A stretch of 64,000 nucleotides of DNA, taken from NCBI GenBank assembly GCA_002104945.1, contig MCFH01000001.1, positions 1,453,001 through 1,517,000 of the forward strand. The letters run 5' to 3'. Below are positions 30,112 through 42,230 of the stretch, piece by piece (positions within the stretch are counted from its first letter, which is position 1; each line of letters starts with the position of its first letter). This DNA is from Piromyces finnis. Taxonomy: Eukaryota; Neocallimastigomycota; Neocallimastigomycetes; Neocallimastigales; Neocallimastigaceae. Position numbers and translations under genes: made by a program. Below the pieces are notes generated by a model, which ran no database searches, was not told the DNA's origin, and saw nothing but the letters and a program-made list of their open reading frames with translations.

Positions 30112-30425
30112 GTGTCTGTCCATATTGCGGATATGACGAACAATCTTTTTACCATTGGATATTAGAATGTTCTGCATTCTCTGAATACAGAGCTTCTTCA
30201 CTTAGCTTTCTTGACGATCTTTTTACCCTTTTTTACAATAAATATAAGAATCAGTTCATCACATACTTACTCCCCGAAACGGAAGTAAGAAAAACAATTT
30301 ATAACTATATTTTTACGTTCCTTCTTGGTGGAACTTTAGCTTATGATGAGCTACAAATCGATAAGGCGGAACAAAGACATTTGAATGAACAGCTTTACAG
30401 TTCATTGGGGTCTCATGTTCCATAG
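29670..30425 (+). pseudogene. LINE ORF C-terminus with Cys/His knuckle, interrupted by a second LINE insertion
   Basis: Segments 29670-29742 and 30124-30425 form one continuous frame of 124 residues plus stop when the intervening insert and one target-site copy are ignored (73 + 302 bases, exactly divisible by three). The joined protein has a CPRVCPYCG motif followed by FYHWILEC, the CCHC-type arrangement found after the reverse transcriptase domain of many LINEs. It ends in a helical tail with GSHVP at the stop. The reverse transcriptase core itself is missing. Confidence 0.75.
29729..30123 (+). mobile_element. 5'-truncated LINE insertion nested in the older copy, 14-bp TSD
   Basis: The target-site duplication TCGTGTCTGTCCAT occurs at 29729-29742 and 30110-30123. 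The insert (29743-30109) carries the last ~30 codons of a LINE frame (ETVRQAR, then FVP and stop), a 3' untranslated region of about 220 bases and a poly(A) tail of roughly 30. Orientation matches the host fragment. This is a typical target-primed insertion. Confidence 0.8.
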
Positions 30426-30506
30426 GTAGAGGGTCTCGCGGCTTTTCTTACTAAAACAATCCCTATCATTAGTAGCTCTATGAAGCTATTTTTTTGATAG
30501 GTTTAG

Positions 30507-30780
30507 TAAGACACCTAACGTAATCAAGAGCGCCGACGTCGTACCGATATGGCAAAGGAACATTTCCAATGTTCCGTACACAGGGTTCAATGTTAGTATT
30601 TCCTTAAATTCGAATGAAAACATTATGAATTCATGGGAGAGTTTAGTGGACACCACACTATCATACCTGATGTTACTTCTTTTTTTTTTATTTCATTTAA
30701 TTTATTAGGTAGGGACCAATCCCACACAGTACAAATTGCAGAGTTCATTGAACTTTTACGCAACTTAAATAATTATTTTA
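30507..30780 (+). repeat. Unit B, copy 1 of a diverged pair within the LINE block
   Basis: Begins TAGTAAGACACCTAACGTAA and contains GCCGACGTCGTACCGATATG and TACAAATTGCAGAGTTCATT. It is matched by 31202-31450. One frame reads ADVVPIW, reminiscent of the start of a reverse transcriptase domain, but this is weak. Confidence 0.6.
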
Positions 30781-30929
30781 TATTTTTTTATATTTATATT
30801 TTTATTTATATATATTTTATTATTTTTATTTATTATTTATTATATCAATATGTATTATCACCTAATATTATGTAATATCACTAATTAAATAAGTAAATAA
30901 ATAAAAGATGTGTATTCTCTTCCTAGTCT

Positions 30930-31201
30930 AAAAAAAAAATGATAAAATTTTAATCATTGACTCTGTGTCTCATTGGAAGTCAAATACAATTGTTATACTT
31001 TAATATAATGGTGGCTTTCTTTCTTTAATTAAAATGACTCGAATATATTATACACAATTTTTATTCATTTGTGCTTATTTGAGCATATTTTTTTATTTTT
31101 ATTTTATATATATATATAATTTTTTATATAACATGTATTATAATTTTAATTAAATTAATAAAGTTTTAAAAAATATTTGATGCCATTAAAAAAAAAAAAA
31201 A
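30930..31201 (+). repeat. Second copy of the LINE 3' tail
   Basis: From CTCATTGGAAGTCAAATACA through TTTGATGCCATT and poly(A), this matches the 3' untranslated part of the nested insert (29860-30109) with scattered substitutions and small indels. It is the tail of another truncated copy of the same family. Confidence 0.75.
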
Positions 31202-31450
31202 TAGTAAGATACTTGACGTAATCAAGAGAGCCGATGTCGTACCGACATAGCAAAGAAACATTACAAATGTTCTGTACATAGGGTTAATGTTTATATTTCT
31301 TCGGATAAAAAACATAAAATTATGTGAGAGTTTAGTGAACATCCCCTTATCCTATCTAATATTCCATATCTTTTTTTATTTTATTCCATTTATTAGGGAC
31401 AGGAAATCAATTCCACAGTACAAATTACAGAGTTTATCGAACTTTTTTTT
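31202..31450 (+). repeat. Unit B, copy 2
   Basis: Begins TAGTAAGATACTTGACGTAA and follows directly on the poly(A) of the preceding tail. It is shorter and more decayed than copy 1 and ends near TACAAATTACAGAGTTTATC. Confidence 0.6.
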
Positions 31451-31480
31451 TTTTTTTGAAAACCTTACATAATTATCATT

Positions 31481-32205
31481 ATTATTATTTTTTATATCAT
31501 GTTTATATCTTTTATTTTTTATTTTATACTATTAGTAATATTAAAAAATTATAAAAAAAAATTTATATTATGAAAAGGATTCTTTAGATTAAGAGTATAT
31601 ATATATATATATATATATTTTTTAATAGTAATATTTAATTTTATTTATTGATATTTTGGTTTTAATTAAAAATAAAAATAAAATACTTTTATTTATGTCT
31701 CAAGTGTAATGAAACATCATATATGATGATGGACAAGATTTTTAATAAGAATATAATTTTTAAAAAAAAAGTATTTAATTCATAATTTATTTATTTATTT
31801 TTTTTTTATCATAAAATAATACCTTTTTAAACTTTTAGTTTTAATGAACATTAACAAATAATTCTAAAAAAATATACTATAATCATTATTAATCGTTATT
31901 AAATAAATTACATGAAATGGTTAAAATTTTCTTTTTAACAATCTATTTTAAAATCTTAATACATTTCAAATTTTATTATTTAATTGTTTATTTATTTTTT
32001 ATTTATTATTTTTTTTTTTTTTTAGATTTTATATATTTTTCAAGTTATTTTATTACTGTATTCATATTGTTTATTATTATTTAATATATTTATGATTAAA
32101 AGGTTTTATATTTATGAATTCTTAAATTATATTAATTATGAAAACTCAATTCTAAATATTAATATTTTTAAATATTTTTTATAATAAGAAAGATTTAATT
32201 ATTAT
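31481..32205. other. Intergenic, no gene seen
   Basis: A/T-rich spacer with a TA dinucleotide run near 31597-31618. It separates the LINE block from the 3' end of the PDI-like gene. Confidence 0.6.
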
Positions 32206-34267
32206 TTAATTATATATTCCTTTTTGTTTTTTAAGTGCACTTTGTCTTGCTACTTCTTTAGCATTATTAGTAGGCTCAGCATAATGAACTTTATAAGTTG
32301 TAGCTGTTAATTCATAATATGAGCCAGCTAAAAAAAAAAAAAAGAAAAAAAGAATTAAAATCATTATTTTGAAAGTGTTAATATATATTACAAGAATTCG
32401 TTTTTTATTTTTTTATTTTTTTTTCTATTTTAATGAAACAAACAAATAAATAAAAAAAAAAAAAAATACTTACTCATTGGAAGTTCTCCTAATACAGTAT
32501 TTCCAATATAATAATGATTTTCTTCATCTTCAATTGTGAAGTATTTTTGATCTTTTCCTTCTCCATAGGAAGTATAAATTAAATCAGGATTACTTAATAA
32601 TTCTCCAATTCTTAATTCCTCAGCTTCTTCTTTTGGATCTTGAGCAATTAAACTACCGTCAAGTCTACTAACATCTTCGTAATCAGTTGGAGTATAAAGA
32701 ATTTCATCATATTCATTTCTTTTGATTATTAATTATTTAATATAATTAATAAAATATTGATAAAGATATTTATAATTATAAATTTAATTAGACTTACGTA
32801 GCTCTCTTAAGGAACCATGTAGCAATATTAATAGCACTTCTGCCTAATCCTTGTTTCATTACATAATAAGCTCTCTTTTTATTATTACCAACGTTATTAC
32901 CTCTAATAGCTGGATAAAATACAACAGTTGGATATTCTAAATGGTGATTATTATTATTAATATTAAAATATATATATTTATAAATTTAAATATATTTAAG
33001 TTAATTTATATTATTATTTATATTATTTATTTATATTTCATTAAATCATTTTTAAATATTCACCAAGTAAATTTCTCCAAGGAGAAAAATCTGGAATATT
33101 TTGAGTTTCTGCTTCAAATTGACCTATGGTTAATTTATGACGTTGATCAATGTATCTCTTAGCTAAGACTTGGAATGATTTCATAACCTAGCGAAATACG
33201 AAATAGTTGAAATTATATGTATATTATTTTAATTAATAAATATATATTTCATGACTATTAATATAAATGAGATTTAAATAAAAAAAATTTATAATTTTAT
33301 TTACTTCTTGAGAGTATGGACAGTCACTTTTGTAATATAATACAAGAACATCAGTTTTTGGACTTAAAACAACACTTTCATAAATATTTGGTCTAACTTC
33401 AGTTACATAATCAGTAAATTCCCAGTTCATTTCTTCCGATCTCCATAAGAATTCTGGATCAATTAAAGAAGATTGATAACTTCTAATAAAATAATCAATA
33501 TTTTCGAAATTTATTTCATCTTCTGGTCCTAAAACAGCTTCTTGGCGATAGACGGATTGAATTGATTTAGAAACAATAATAAATTTTGATAATAATTCTG
33601 GATTATGCATATTTAATGGGTTTTCATTTAAATTAATATATTTAACATAAAATCCTGTGAAGTATTTAATAGCTAATTCTTGCATAAGTTGAATCTTTGC
33701 AATCTTATCATCTTCATCAGCATAGAAATATAAGATATAGTTGTAATTAAAATCAATAATATTACCCTCAAATTCATCAACATATGGTTTTAAAGCTTTT
33801 AAACATAATTTTCTAATGTTGAACATTCCCGAACCTTTAATTTTATCGAATGGAATTGGATAACTATGTCCTTGTTTATATAATACTATTCCTGGATTAT
33901 TAATTTGAGCACCAGATTTTTCAGTGGCCCATTTATTACTTTCTGGGTCGTTAGTATAAATGAAATTTAAATTAGATTCTGCTTGTAAAGATGTAGCAAG
34001 TCCATAGAAGTAACTATATTCTTTATTTTTATCATCATCTAAATAAGCAACAACAACAATCTCATTATTGTCAATGAAATCTTTAATTTCTTCAGAATTT
34101 AAATGTTTTACATATTCAGTTTTAATAGTTTGTTGTTCTTGTGGTGCTGTTTCAGTTACGTATTCAGTTACAACCTCATATTGAATTTCAGATACTTTTT
34201 CATCTTGGGAAAAAACAAATTGGAAAATGCAAAGAAATGCCAATATGGCAATATAAAATTTATTCAT
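32206..34267 (-). CDS. PDI-like ER protein with a single-Cys CPYS site
   Basis: Five exons (33305-34267, 33064-33187, 32798-32936, 32474-32718, 32206-32327) give 530 residues. A clear signal peptide (FYIAILAFLCIFQFVFS) is followed by a short acidic Thr/Glu-rich stretch. Residues about 55-160 and 165-275 look like the redox-inactive b and b' thioredoxin folds of protein disulfide isomerases (VVVAYLDDD and PGIVLYKQG). A third fold follows at about 290-420, with VLVLYYKSDCPYSQEV in the active-site position and YPTVVFYP as the cis-Pro strand. The usual CGHC is replaced by CPYS, so only the first Cys remains and normal dithiol exchange is not expected. The C-terminus (KKQKGIYN) has no HDEL/KDEL. 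Likely ER lumenal, with mixed-disulfide or chaperone function; this is inference. Confidence 0.8.
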
Positions 34268-34323
34268 TTTATCTTCTTATTCTTTTTATTAATATATCTT
34301 TTTTATTTTTGTTTATTTTATTA

Positions 34324-34354
<31 letters not shown>

Positions 34355-36481
34355 TTATTTTTATTCTTTCTTTTTTGATTATTTTTAAAATTTTATATTT
34401 TATTTCAATAACAATAAAAAGAAATTTACTTTATTATTAATGTTCTTATTAAATATTAATAGAAAAAAAAACCCAGTTTTTTTTTGTATTAAATATTTCT
34501 AGTATTATTGAATATAAAAAATAAAAAAAAATAAGTTAATTATATTTAATAATTATATATATATATATATAATTTAACATATACTTTTATAAAATTTAAA
34601 ATTTACTTTTATTGTTATTAACTATTTTTCGTTTTATATAGATAAATAAATGATATTTTATTATAAAAAATAAAATATTAAATTTTATTATTTTAAGAAT
34701 AAATTATAGTTAAAAAAAAAAAAAAATTTTTTATTTGTAAATTATTATTTATATGTAATATTCTTTATAAATTAATTAAAATAATACAAAATTTTTGTAT
34801 ATAAATATATAGCATATATAATCGTTTATTAATAAATAAAGTTTGTATTTAAGACATAATTGATATATTAAATTATTACAAAAAAATAAGAAATAAAACC
34901 CTTTGATAATGATATAATAAAAAAAATATTCAACTTTATTGATTACCTTTTTTTATTTTTAACCACTATATTGGATTTTAGAAGGCAGGCAACTACTGAA
35001 TAATAATACTTTTTAGTAATTATGGAGGTTTATATAATACTTATATTTATTGTTACATATCAATATTAAATTTGATATATTATAAAATATAGAATTATTT
35101 ATGAATAGCCAATCACTTGATTAGTTATTACTTATGTATTGTAAATTAATTCATAAATTTTCCAATAACAATATTAAAAAAATGAATTATACACAATCAT
35201 AATAATAATACTTTCTTTTTCTATGAAAATCAAATAAATTAATAAAATAATAATATTTTCATATTTTCATATTATTGATTATTAAAAATTTAGATTAAAT
35301 AATATGGATTTAAGTTACACAATGTTATTATAATTATAATTAAATAGAATTAGGTTTTTTTATTTGTATTATCAGTAAGAAAATGCCATATTTATAATGA
35401 TAGAAAAAGTATGATATAATGTGAAACACATTATTGTTTTAAAATATGTAATATTTAATTTACTATTGTAGTACATAGATATCATTATAATCAAAAAGAA
35501 TAATAATAAATAATATATAATTAATAATAATGTTATTCCTTTAAATATAAACAGTTTTTTATATTATTAATAATTTTTTTGGAAAACATTATAAGTAATA
35601 AATATATAATATCTTTTTTTAATTTTCTTTTATTTAAATAAAGAAAATTTTGAATTAAAATAAGAGAAAGAAGTAATGACTAGTTTTAATTTGTATTAAA
35701 GATTATGGTAATATTTCCATAAAAATTTTAATTTATAACCTAATATATACTTTGAAATGATTGGATGTGAAAGTTACACGAAATCGTAATACAAATTTTA
35801 AATATTAGTAAAATTATGATTTTACTTTTTACTTCATTTTACATTACTTCTTTATTGATAATAAAAGAATCTAACAAAAGTTAATGATTATTTTTATTTT
35901 TTTTTGTCGGTAGTTTAAATTGAAAATATTCAATTAATAAATTGTCATTATTATAATTTCTGCATATTAAAAATACCAACGTCTATTATATTTAATAATT
36001 GAATAAGAAATCTTTCAAATAATTATACTAAAATGTTTTTTTAAATATAATTATTTAATTATTTAAAAAAGAGTTACACGAGCGAAAATTTTATATAGTT
36101 TATCATAAATTGTTTTATTTGTTTCTTTATAAAAATATCAATTATTTTATGAAATAATGGTGAAGTATAATACTTTACATATTAAAAAGACTCACATTTT
36201 TATATTATAATCTTAATAAAACAAAGAGGAAATATCAATTATTTTCAGTAGATGAATTTATAGTGTCATATATAAATTTTTGAAAAAATCGGAAAATTTT
36301 TACATTTTAATATAATATAATATATTGTTAGAATTTTATATAAAAAAAAATAAGTTTTTTTTTTTTTTTTAAAAAAAAATTTGATTTAATATTAAAAGAA
36401 AAAATAAAAATAAAAAATAAAATAAAATCATATAGCAAATAAAGTTATTTTAATTAATTTCTAATATTATATATAAATGAA
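34268..36481. other. Divergent intergenic region
   Basis: Carries the promoters of the PDI-like gene (minus) and the Cys-rich membrane-protein gene (plus). There is a (TTTTTA)n tract at 34324-34352. The words AGTTACACGA at about 35773 and 36073 recur but are too short to interpret. No gene is seen. Confidence 0.55.
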
Positions 36482-37177
36482 ATGTTAAATAAAAAGATAC
36501 TTATATTATATCAAATATTACAATGTGTAAATGCCATCTATGCAATAGTATGGGATAAACAAAAAGTGTTAGAAATTGATGTAGAGAAATATAGAGGTGT
36601 TGGTGTAGATGATTGTCCTGAATATAGTCAAGGCTATATATTTTCAAATGAATGGTGTAATTATAGCTTTTATTGTAAAGATGATCTTTGTGCAACAAGT
36701 AATAAAGACAATATAATTCAATTTAATAATAACAATAATAATAATACTATTCAAGAATATATAGTTGATGTGTGTGACCAAAATAATCCTGAGATTAATG
36801 AATGTTATCAAAAGGTTCCATGCAAATCTGATAATCATTGCCTTTCAAATAAATGTTTAAATTCAGTATGCATTGTAAATGATAATTCACCTGTAATTAA
36901 ATGTATGGACAATTATCGTTATGATTATTTTTCTTTCAAAGGTAGAGGAAAGATATATTGTGGTTTATCAGATGGTGAATATTGCAAAGAGAATCGTGAA
37001 TGTGCATCAAATGAATGTATTAAGAATAGTTGTGTTACAAAGTTTCATGATTATTCACATGATTCAATAATTAAATATATTGTACTAGCAATAGCATTAC
37101 TTATTATTGTCATTATATTAATTTGTTTATATTGTTTTCGATCTAAATGGAAGAAAAGGAATGTTGAAGTAATTTAA
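36482..37177 (+). CDS. Cys-rich type I membrane protein
   Basis: Single-exon gene of 231 residues. The ATG at 36478 is followed at once by a stop, so 36482 is chosen. A hydrophobic N-terminus (KKILILYQILQCVNAIYAIV) is a probable signal peptide. The ectodomain (about 25-190) has roughly 20 Cys, including two related modules: CKSDNHCLSNKCLNSVC and CKENRECASNECIKNSC. Their pattern (C-x5-C-x4-C-x4-C) resembles Dickkopf-N-like and other small disulfide-rich modules. A transmembrane helix follows at about 200-222 (YIVLAIALLIIVIILICLY), then a short basic cytosolic tail (RSKWKKRN). It is probably a surface or endomembrane receptor-like protein. I do not recognise a named family. It is the only intronless gene in the window. 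Confidence 0.75.
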   Translation: MLNKKILILYQILQCVNAIYAIVWDKQKVLEIDVEKYRGVGVDDCPEYSQGYIFSNEWCNYSFYCKDDLCATSNKDNIIQFNNNNNNNTIQEYIVDVCDQNNPEINECYQKVPCKSDNHCLSNKCLNSVCIVNDNSPVIKCMDNYRYDYFSFKGRGKIYCGLSDGEYCKENRECASNECIKNSCVTKFHDYSHDSIIKYIVLAIALLIIVIILICLYCFRSKWKKRNVEVI

Positions 37178-37605
37178 AAAGCAATATAATTAAATAATTG
37201 AAAACAATGTTATTGATTTTTGACATTTCATTAATTTTTAAAATATAATTAATTTAATTTTTAGTTTTTAATAAAAAAAAAACTTTTTTTTAAAAAATAA
37301 ATAATAATTTAATTTCATTAGAATCAATTTTCATATTTTATATTCATTTTATTTATCTTTCATTTATATATTATTAAATAACGTTGGATTTTCAAAATTA
37401 ATAATTATTATTTCAATGACTAAATTATTATATTAAATAAATTATTAATAATTATTAATTATTTAAAAACTCGTTGATATCATCTTAAAACATAGAAAAA
37501 AACACTGTATATATAATATATAAAATTAATTTCCTTTTCTAATTTATTAAAAGATAACTGATTTTAAACATTTTCTATTAATAATAATCTGGATACTAAA
37601 AATGC

Positions 37606-37636
<31 letters not shown>

Positions 37637-38019
37637 ATAAAAGGTAGTATACTTTTTTTTTTTAATATTAAAATTTGATTTTTTTTTTTTTTTTTTTTAT
37701 CAATTAATATAAAAACATTTCATTTAATTTATTTAACCTTAAGAAAGTAGAAAACAATAAATTATTTTTAAATTCTTATTATATTTATCAATGATTTTTA
37801 TTTTTAATGTATTTAATAAATATTTTATCATGAGTAATTGTTTATATATTATATTAATATAAATTAATGTTTAATAAAAGAAAAAAAAATCTTTATAAAT
37901 AATCATTATATAAACTATATTTGCTATTTTCTATATTCTAATGTTATTATTTTAATAATTAAAACAATTATTTAAATTATCATTATTATCTTATTGAAGA
38001 TAGATTGATAGTTTAGTAG
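37178..38019. other. Convergent intergenic spacer
   Basis: Lies between the 3' ends of the Cys-rich gene (plus) and the UPF0658 gene (minus). A/T only, with T runs near 37651-37661 and 37680-37699. Confidence 0.6.
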
Positions 38020-40089
38020 CTAATTATTTAAATTGTTATTGTCAAATAATTCCATCAAATTGTTAGAATTATTTTTATCATTATCGCAATTATTATTAAA
38101 ATAATTATCATTAAAGATTTTAATTAAATTGTTTAAGTTCTTTAACGAATTATTTTCTGAGCTTACTTGACTTTCATTGCATTCATTTACTTTCTCATTG
38201 CTATATTTTAAAATATCTAACATTTTTTCTGTAACATCAATATCGTCAACGATACATTTTTTTTGAGTTGTATTATTGCTATAATTTTCAATAGGAAAGG
38301 TATTCATTAATAAATTTGGATTTAAAAAATATTTACTATCATCATTTATCCTATTTTCATTATTTATAGATTCTTTTTTTCTACTATTTCTAGAATTGGA
38401 TTCAATTGAGGGTTGTAATTCTTGATTTAAAATACAATCATCAATATTTATTATATCATATCGAATTGAAGCCCTTGTACTATCAGATTTATATGAATGC
38501 CTTACATTATACTTTGCATTTCCATATTTATCACTACCAATAATACCATCATTTTTTTCATTAAGTTTTCTTGTGCTATTATTTAATTTAACTTCATTTG
38601 TAATTATTTATAAGCAAATTATTTTTCTTAGCTATTTATACCACATAAAAATAATTGAAATAATATATATTCATGAAACATTTGACTTACTGTGTTCTTT
38701 TAATCCTTGACCATAATTTAAATAACACATTAAAATGTTAGTTATTGTTAAGATACCTAAACCAAGACAAATTATACCTTATATTTAATTATAAAAACAA
38801 TTCTGTTATTACTACTATAACAAGAAAAATAAAAACGTTATTAAGTTATTAATTATACTTACTAAAAAATGACATATAAATCATTGATCCAACATAATCG
38901 ACTTTCTTTGTAGTATTCATCCTTATTAATTTAAAAATAAAATAACAAACCTCCAATATAAAGCATAATAATATAAATTTTGTTAAATTTTTCTGTTCTT
39001 CTTTAATCTAATATTATAATTTTCCATTTAATATAATATCCAAAAAAAATAAAGTTAATATTAATAGATTTATAATAATATATTTAAATTTAATGGAAAT
39101 TAACTTACATATTTAATTGATAAATATAAAACAATCAATGATAAAAGAATTAACCCAATTGTAATATATTTTTCTGGATCATCATTTTTCAAAATCAGAA
39201 ATATCAATTGTAATGAATATGAAACGAAAAAGAAAAAATCATATTTAACAAGAGTTATAAAAATTTCATAAATCCTAAATATTTCTATAATATATATATT
39301 CATTATTTCATACAATAAAATTAATATATTTTTATACTTGTATATTTATATCAAACTTTTTTAAATATAATCATTACTTCTCAGTTTTGGGTCTGCTCCA
39401 ATAGATTTATATATTGACCACCCGAATTCTAGACATAATTTATACGCCAAATAAATATGAATTGTTGCATAAATAAAACAAATTGATGGAATTATGTAAG
39501 TATATATTTTTATTCTATTGAAACAACTTTCTGTGAAATACTTGTATAATTGATATGCTTGAATTAATGAATAAAATGAATTCAAAAGATTATAACTTGC
39601 TGATCCAATAATTTCAATATTGTTATTGTGGTATAACTATGATAACAAATAATCAAGTTAATAATTATAATATATAATATAAAATACTATAATATTTATT
39701 AAATTAATATAGTTACTGCATCATATGTAACATAGATTAAAAATAACTCAGATGTAATAAAAATGAATAAATACAATGGTAATGGAGTTATATTCTTTTC
39801 ATTTTCATTATCTAATTCATCATTATGATAACAGTGATCTTTCAATGTCATAGCCCCAAGTACACCTTCTAATATTATAATAATAATGGTTGATATTAAT
39901 ACACTCCATACTGTTATAGTAGCATATTTTCCTGAATTTATCTATTATGATAGAAATAATAATTCCTTTAGAATATAAAAATATAATAAAATAACACCTT
40001 TTATTTTATTTTCACAATCATATTATTTGATATATATTAGTTATTTTCTTCCTTGAACTTACTAAATTTGACCAATTTATTTTATGCAT
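38020..40089 (-). CDS. UPF0658-family Golgi membrane protein
   Basis: Seven exons (40063-40089, 39717-39941, 39378-39636, 39109-39284, 38863-39007, 38691-38777, 38020-38591) close in frame to 496 residues. About seven hydrophobic helices fill residues 10-310. Diagnostic stretches are EFGWSIYKSIGADPKLR, LVKYDFFFFVSYSLQ, DDPEKYITIGLI, CYFIFKLIRM and NYGQGLKEH. They match my memory of the fungal UPF0658 Golgi apparatus membrane protein (S. pombe C1952.10c type). The last ~185 residues are a hydrophilic Asn/Ser/Asp-rich cytosolic tail, longer than I expect for the family. The first coding exon has only 27 bases. Function of the family is unknown. The restriction to fungi, as far as I know, helps to place the organism. 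Confidence 0.88.
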
Positions 40090-41139
40090 ATACTTGATTC
40101 AGTTATTAAAAATTTCCTTTCTTTCAAGAGAAATTTAATAATTTTATATATTTTATTAAATTTTATTCACTTAATTGTGTCAAATAATAAATCTTTATTA
40201 TTTCTATTAAATTTTTGCAACAAAAAAACGAATTCTTAGCAATTTTATTGCCATTTATTCTTGTTAGACTCTTAAAGTATAAAACATATTATTTATTTAT
40301 ATTTAATACAAAAAAAAAAAAAGCTTTTTATTTTTTTTATTTAAATATGAAATTTCAGTTATATTAACATCAATTCATATAAAAAAAAACTTATTGTATA
40401 ATGAATGTTAAATTAACCTGTAAGAATACTAATTATACTTCTTTATAGCAAATATTTAAAGCTGCATAACTAATAATTTAAATATTTAAATAATTAATTT
40501 TAATTGATTATGAAATAACAGTAATAGTAATAAACTTTATTTCTATTTAAAAATGAAAATTAAGATCCCTTTAATATTACTATTGGTAAATTTAATTATA
40601 TTTAAAAATTCAAAAGTCTAATATTTAAGAATTCTATATTAAACAACAACGATAGAAACCTATTTTAATATTTCATTACTTAATATCTATCTAATATTAT
40701 ATTTGTATACTTTTTTTTATTATATATTTATATTTTATTATATTTTATTCTTTATATAAAATTTCAAAATTATATTCAAAATCTAAAGTAAAAAAAATTT
40801 GAATATTAAAAAACCACTTTTAAACTTTAATGAAATTAATCTAGATTTTTTATCATAATAGATTTATCCTAACTCTCAAAACAAAAAGTATAATACATTA
40901 ATATTACATTATAACAGAAATAATGTATACAATGTTAATATATTGTTAATTTAATAATAGTTTACTGTTATTATATTTAAGCTATTCAAATAATGCATTT
41001 AATGATTGGCTAATATTTTGGAATGATTGGTTATTATTGATTTTCAGTAAGGTTAGTTTTTTTTTTCAAAAAAATTAAAATAGTGTTAATTTAGCAAAAA
41101 TTTTTGTTCCCTCTTGCCTAATAATTATAATTTATTAAC
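40090..41139. other. Divergent promoter region (UPF0658 / P1)
   Basis: Short shared upstream region for the minus-strand UPF0658 gene and the plus-strand ribosomal P1 gene. A CCCTCTTGCC patch lies 21 bases before the P1 ATG. No other feature is seen. Confidence 0.5.
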
Positions 41140-42010
41140 ATGTCCACTCAAGAAACCGCTCTTGTTTACGCTGCTTTAATTTGCCAAGACTCTGACGTCG
41201 AAATTACTGTATGTTTTTGATGTTTTATTAATAGTTTTTATCTTTTTTTTATGATCTTTTCTATATGTACATTATAAATTTAGTTAAATTGATTTTAATA
41301 ACAAATTGAAAAAAGGATCAATAATTAAATGATCTTAATGTCCAATTTCAAATCTCAATAAAATAAATTTAAAAAATATATATATAATAAAATGAAAAGA
41401 AGTTATAAAAATAAAATCAAATATTTAAAATATTGGAATAAAATTTTTAATATTTTTTAAAAAATCATTTTATTTGTAATCAATGAAAAATAATTGAATT
41501 AAATCAGGATAATAACATTGTAAATATTATTTTTATATATTTTAATAAATAGGCTCAAAACCTTACCAACCTTGTTAAGGCTGCCAATGTCGAAGTCAAC
41601 GAAGTTTACTCCAACATCTTCGCTAAGGCCTTAAACGGTGCTGATGTTGCCGGTTTCATTGAAAAGCTCGCTGTTGGTAAATATCATATAAGATATATCC
41701 TCAAAAATATAATTGAATATAATTAAACTTGAGAAAATATAAAAATATATACTAATAATTAATATTATTTTTATTAAAAAATAGCTGCTCCAGTTGCTGG
41801 TTCTGGTGCTGCTGCCGGTGCTGCTGCTGCTGAAGCTGCTCCAGCTGAAGAAGCTAAGCAAGAATCTGAAGAAGAAGAATCCGACAGTGACATGGGTTTC
41901 GGTATGTATATAAATAATAAACATTTTAAGAAATATAAATATGTAAATTTTTTAATGCATGTAATTAATTTTTTTCTTTAATAAATATTAAAATAGGTCT
42001 TTTCGATTAG
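41140..42010 (+). CDS. RPP1: 60S acidic ribosomal protein P1
   Basis: Four exons (41140-41208, 41553-41676, 41785-41901, 41997-42010) give 107 residues, the usual P1 length. The N-terminal helical dimerisation domain (MSTQETALVYAALICQDSDV and LVKAANVEVNEVYSNIFAKA) is followed by an Ala/Gly-rich hinge. The conserved acidic C-terminus is EEEESDSDMGFGLFD, which recruits elongation factors to the ribosomal stalk. The last exon is only 14 bases and encodes the end of GFGLFD. Codons are strikingly different from neighbouring genes, with C-ending AAC, GTC, GCC, TCC and ATC used often. This is as expected for a very highly expressed gene under translational selection. Confidence 0.96.
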
Positions 42011-42230
42011 ATTGTTTAATTAATTTAAAATCTAATAGAAAAATATTTTTTTCAATAAAATATTATAATCATCAAAAAATAAGAATAACTGTGTAAAATA
42101 TTGTTTTATTTTTTTTTATTTAAATGGTGTAAAATATATAATACATATTATTTTAAAGTATATAAATTAAGAAAGTAATATATAAAGGAATAATTATGAA
42201 AATTAGATAAATATGAATATTGAAGTATTT

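Larger units (their letters stand above)
29515..31480 (+). mobile_element. Cluster of degenerate non-LTR (LINE) retrotransposon fragments
   Basis: A roughly 2-kb block of clearly higher GC content containing a LINE open-frame C-terminus with a Cys/His knuckle, two related 3' tails ending TTTGATGCC(G/A)TT plus poly(A), a partial tandem copy of the reading-frame end, and a duplicated downstream unit. Stop codons and frame breaks show that it is inactive. The parts are listed separately. Confidence 0.8.
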
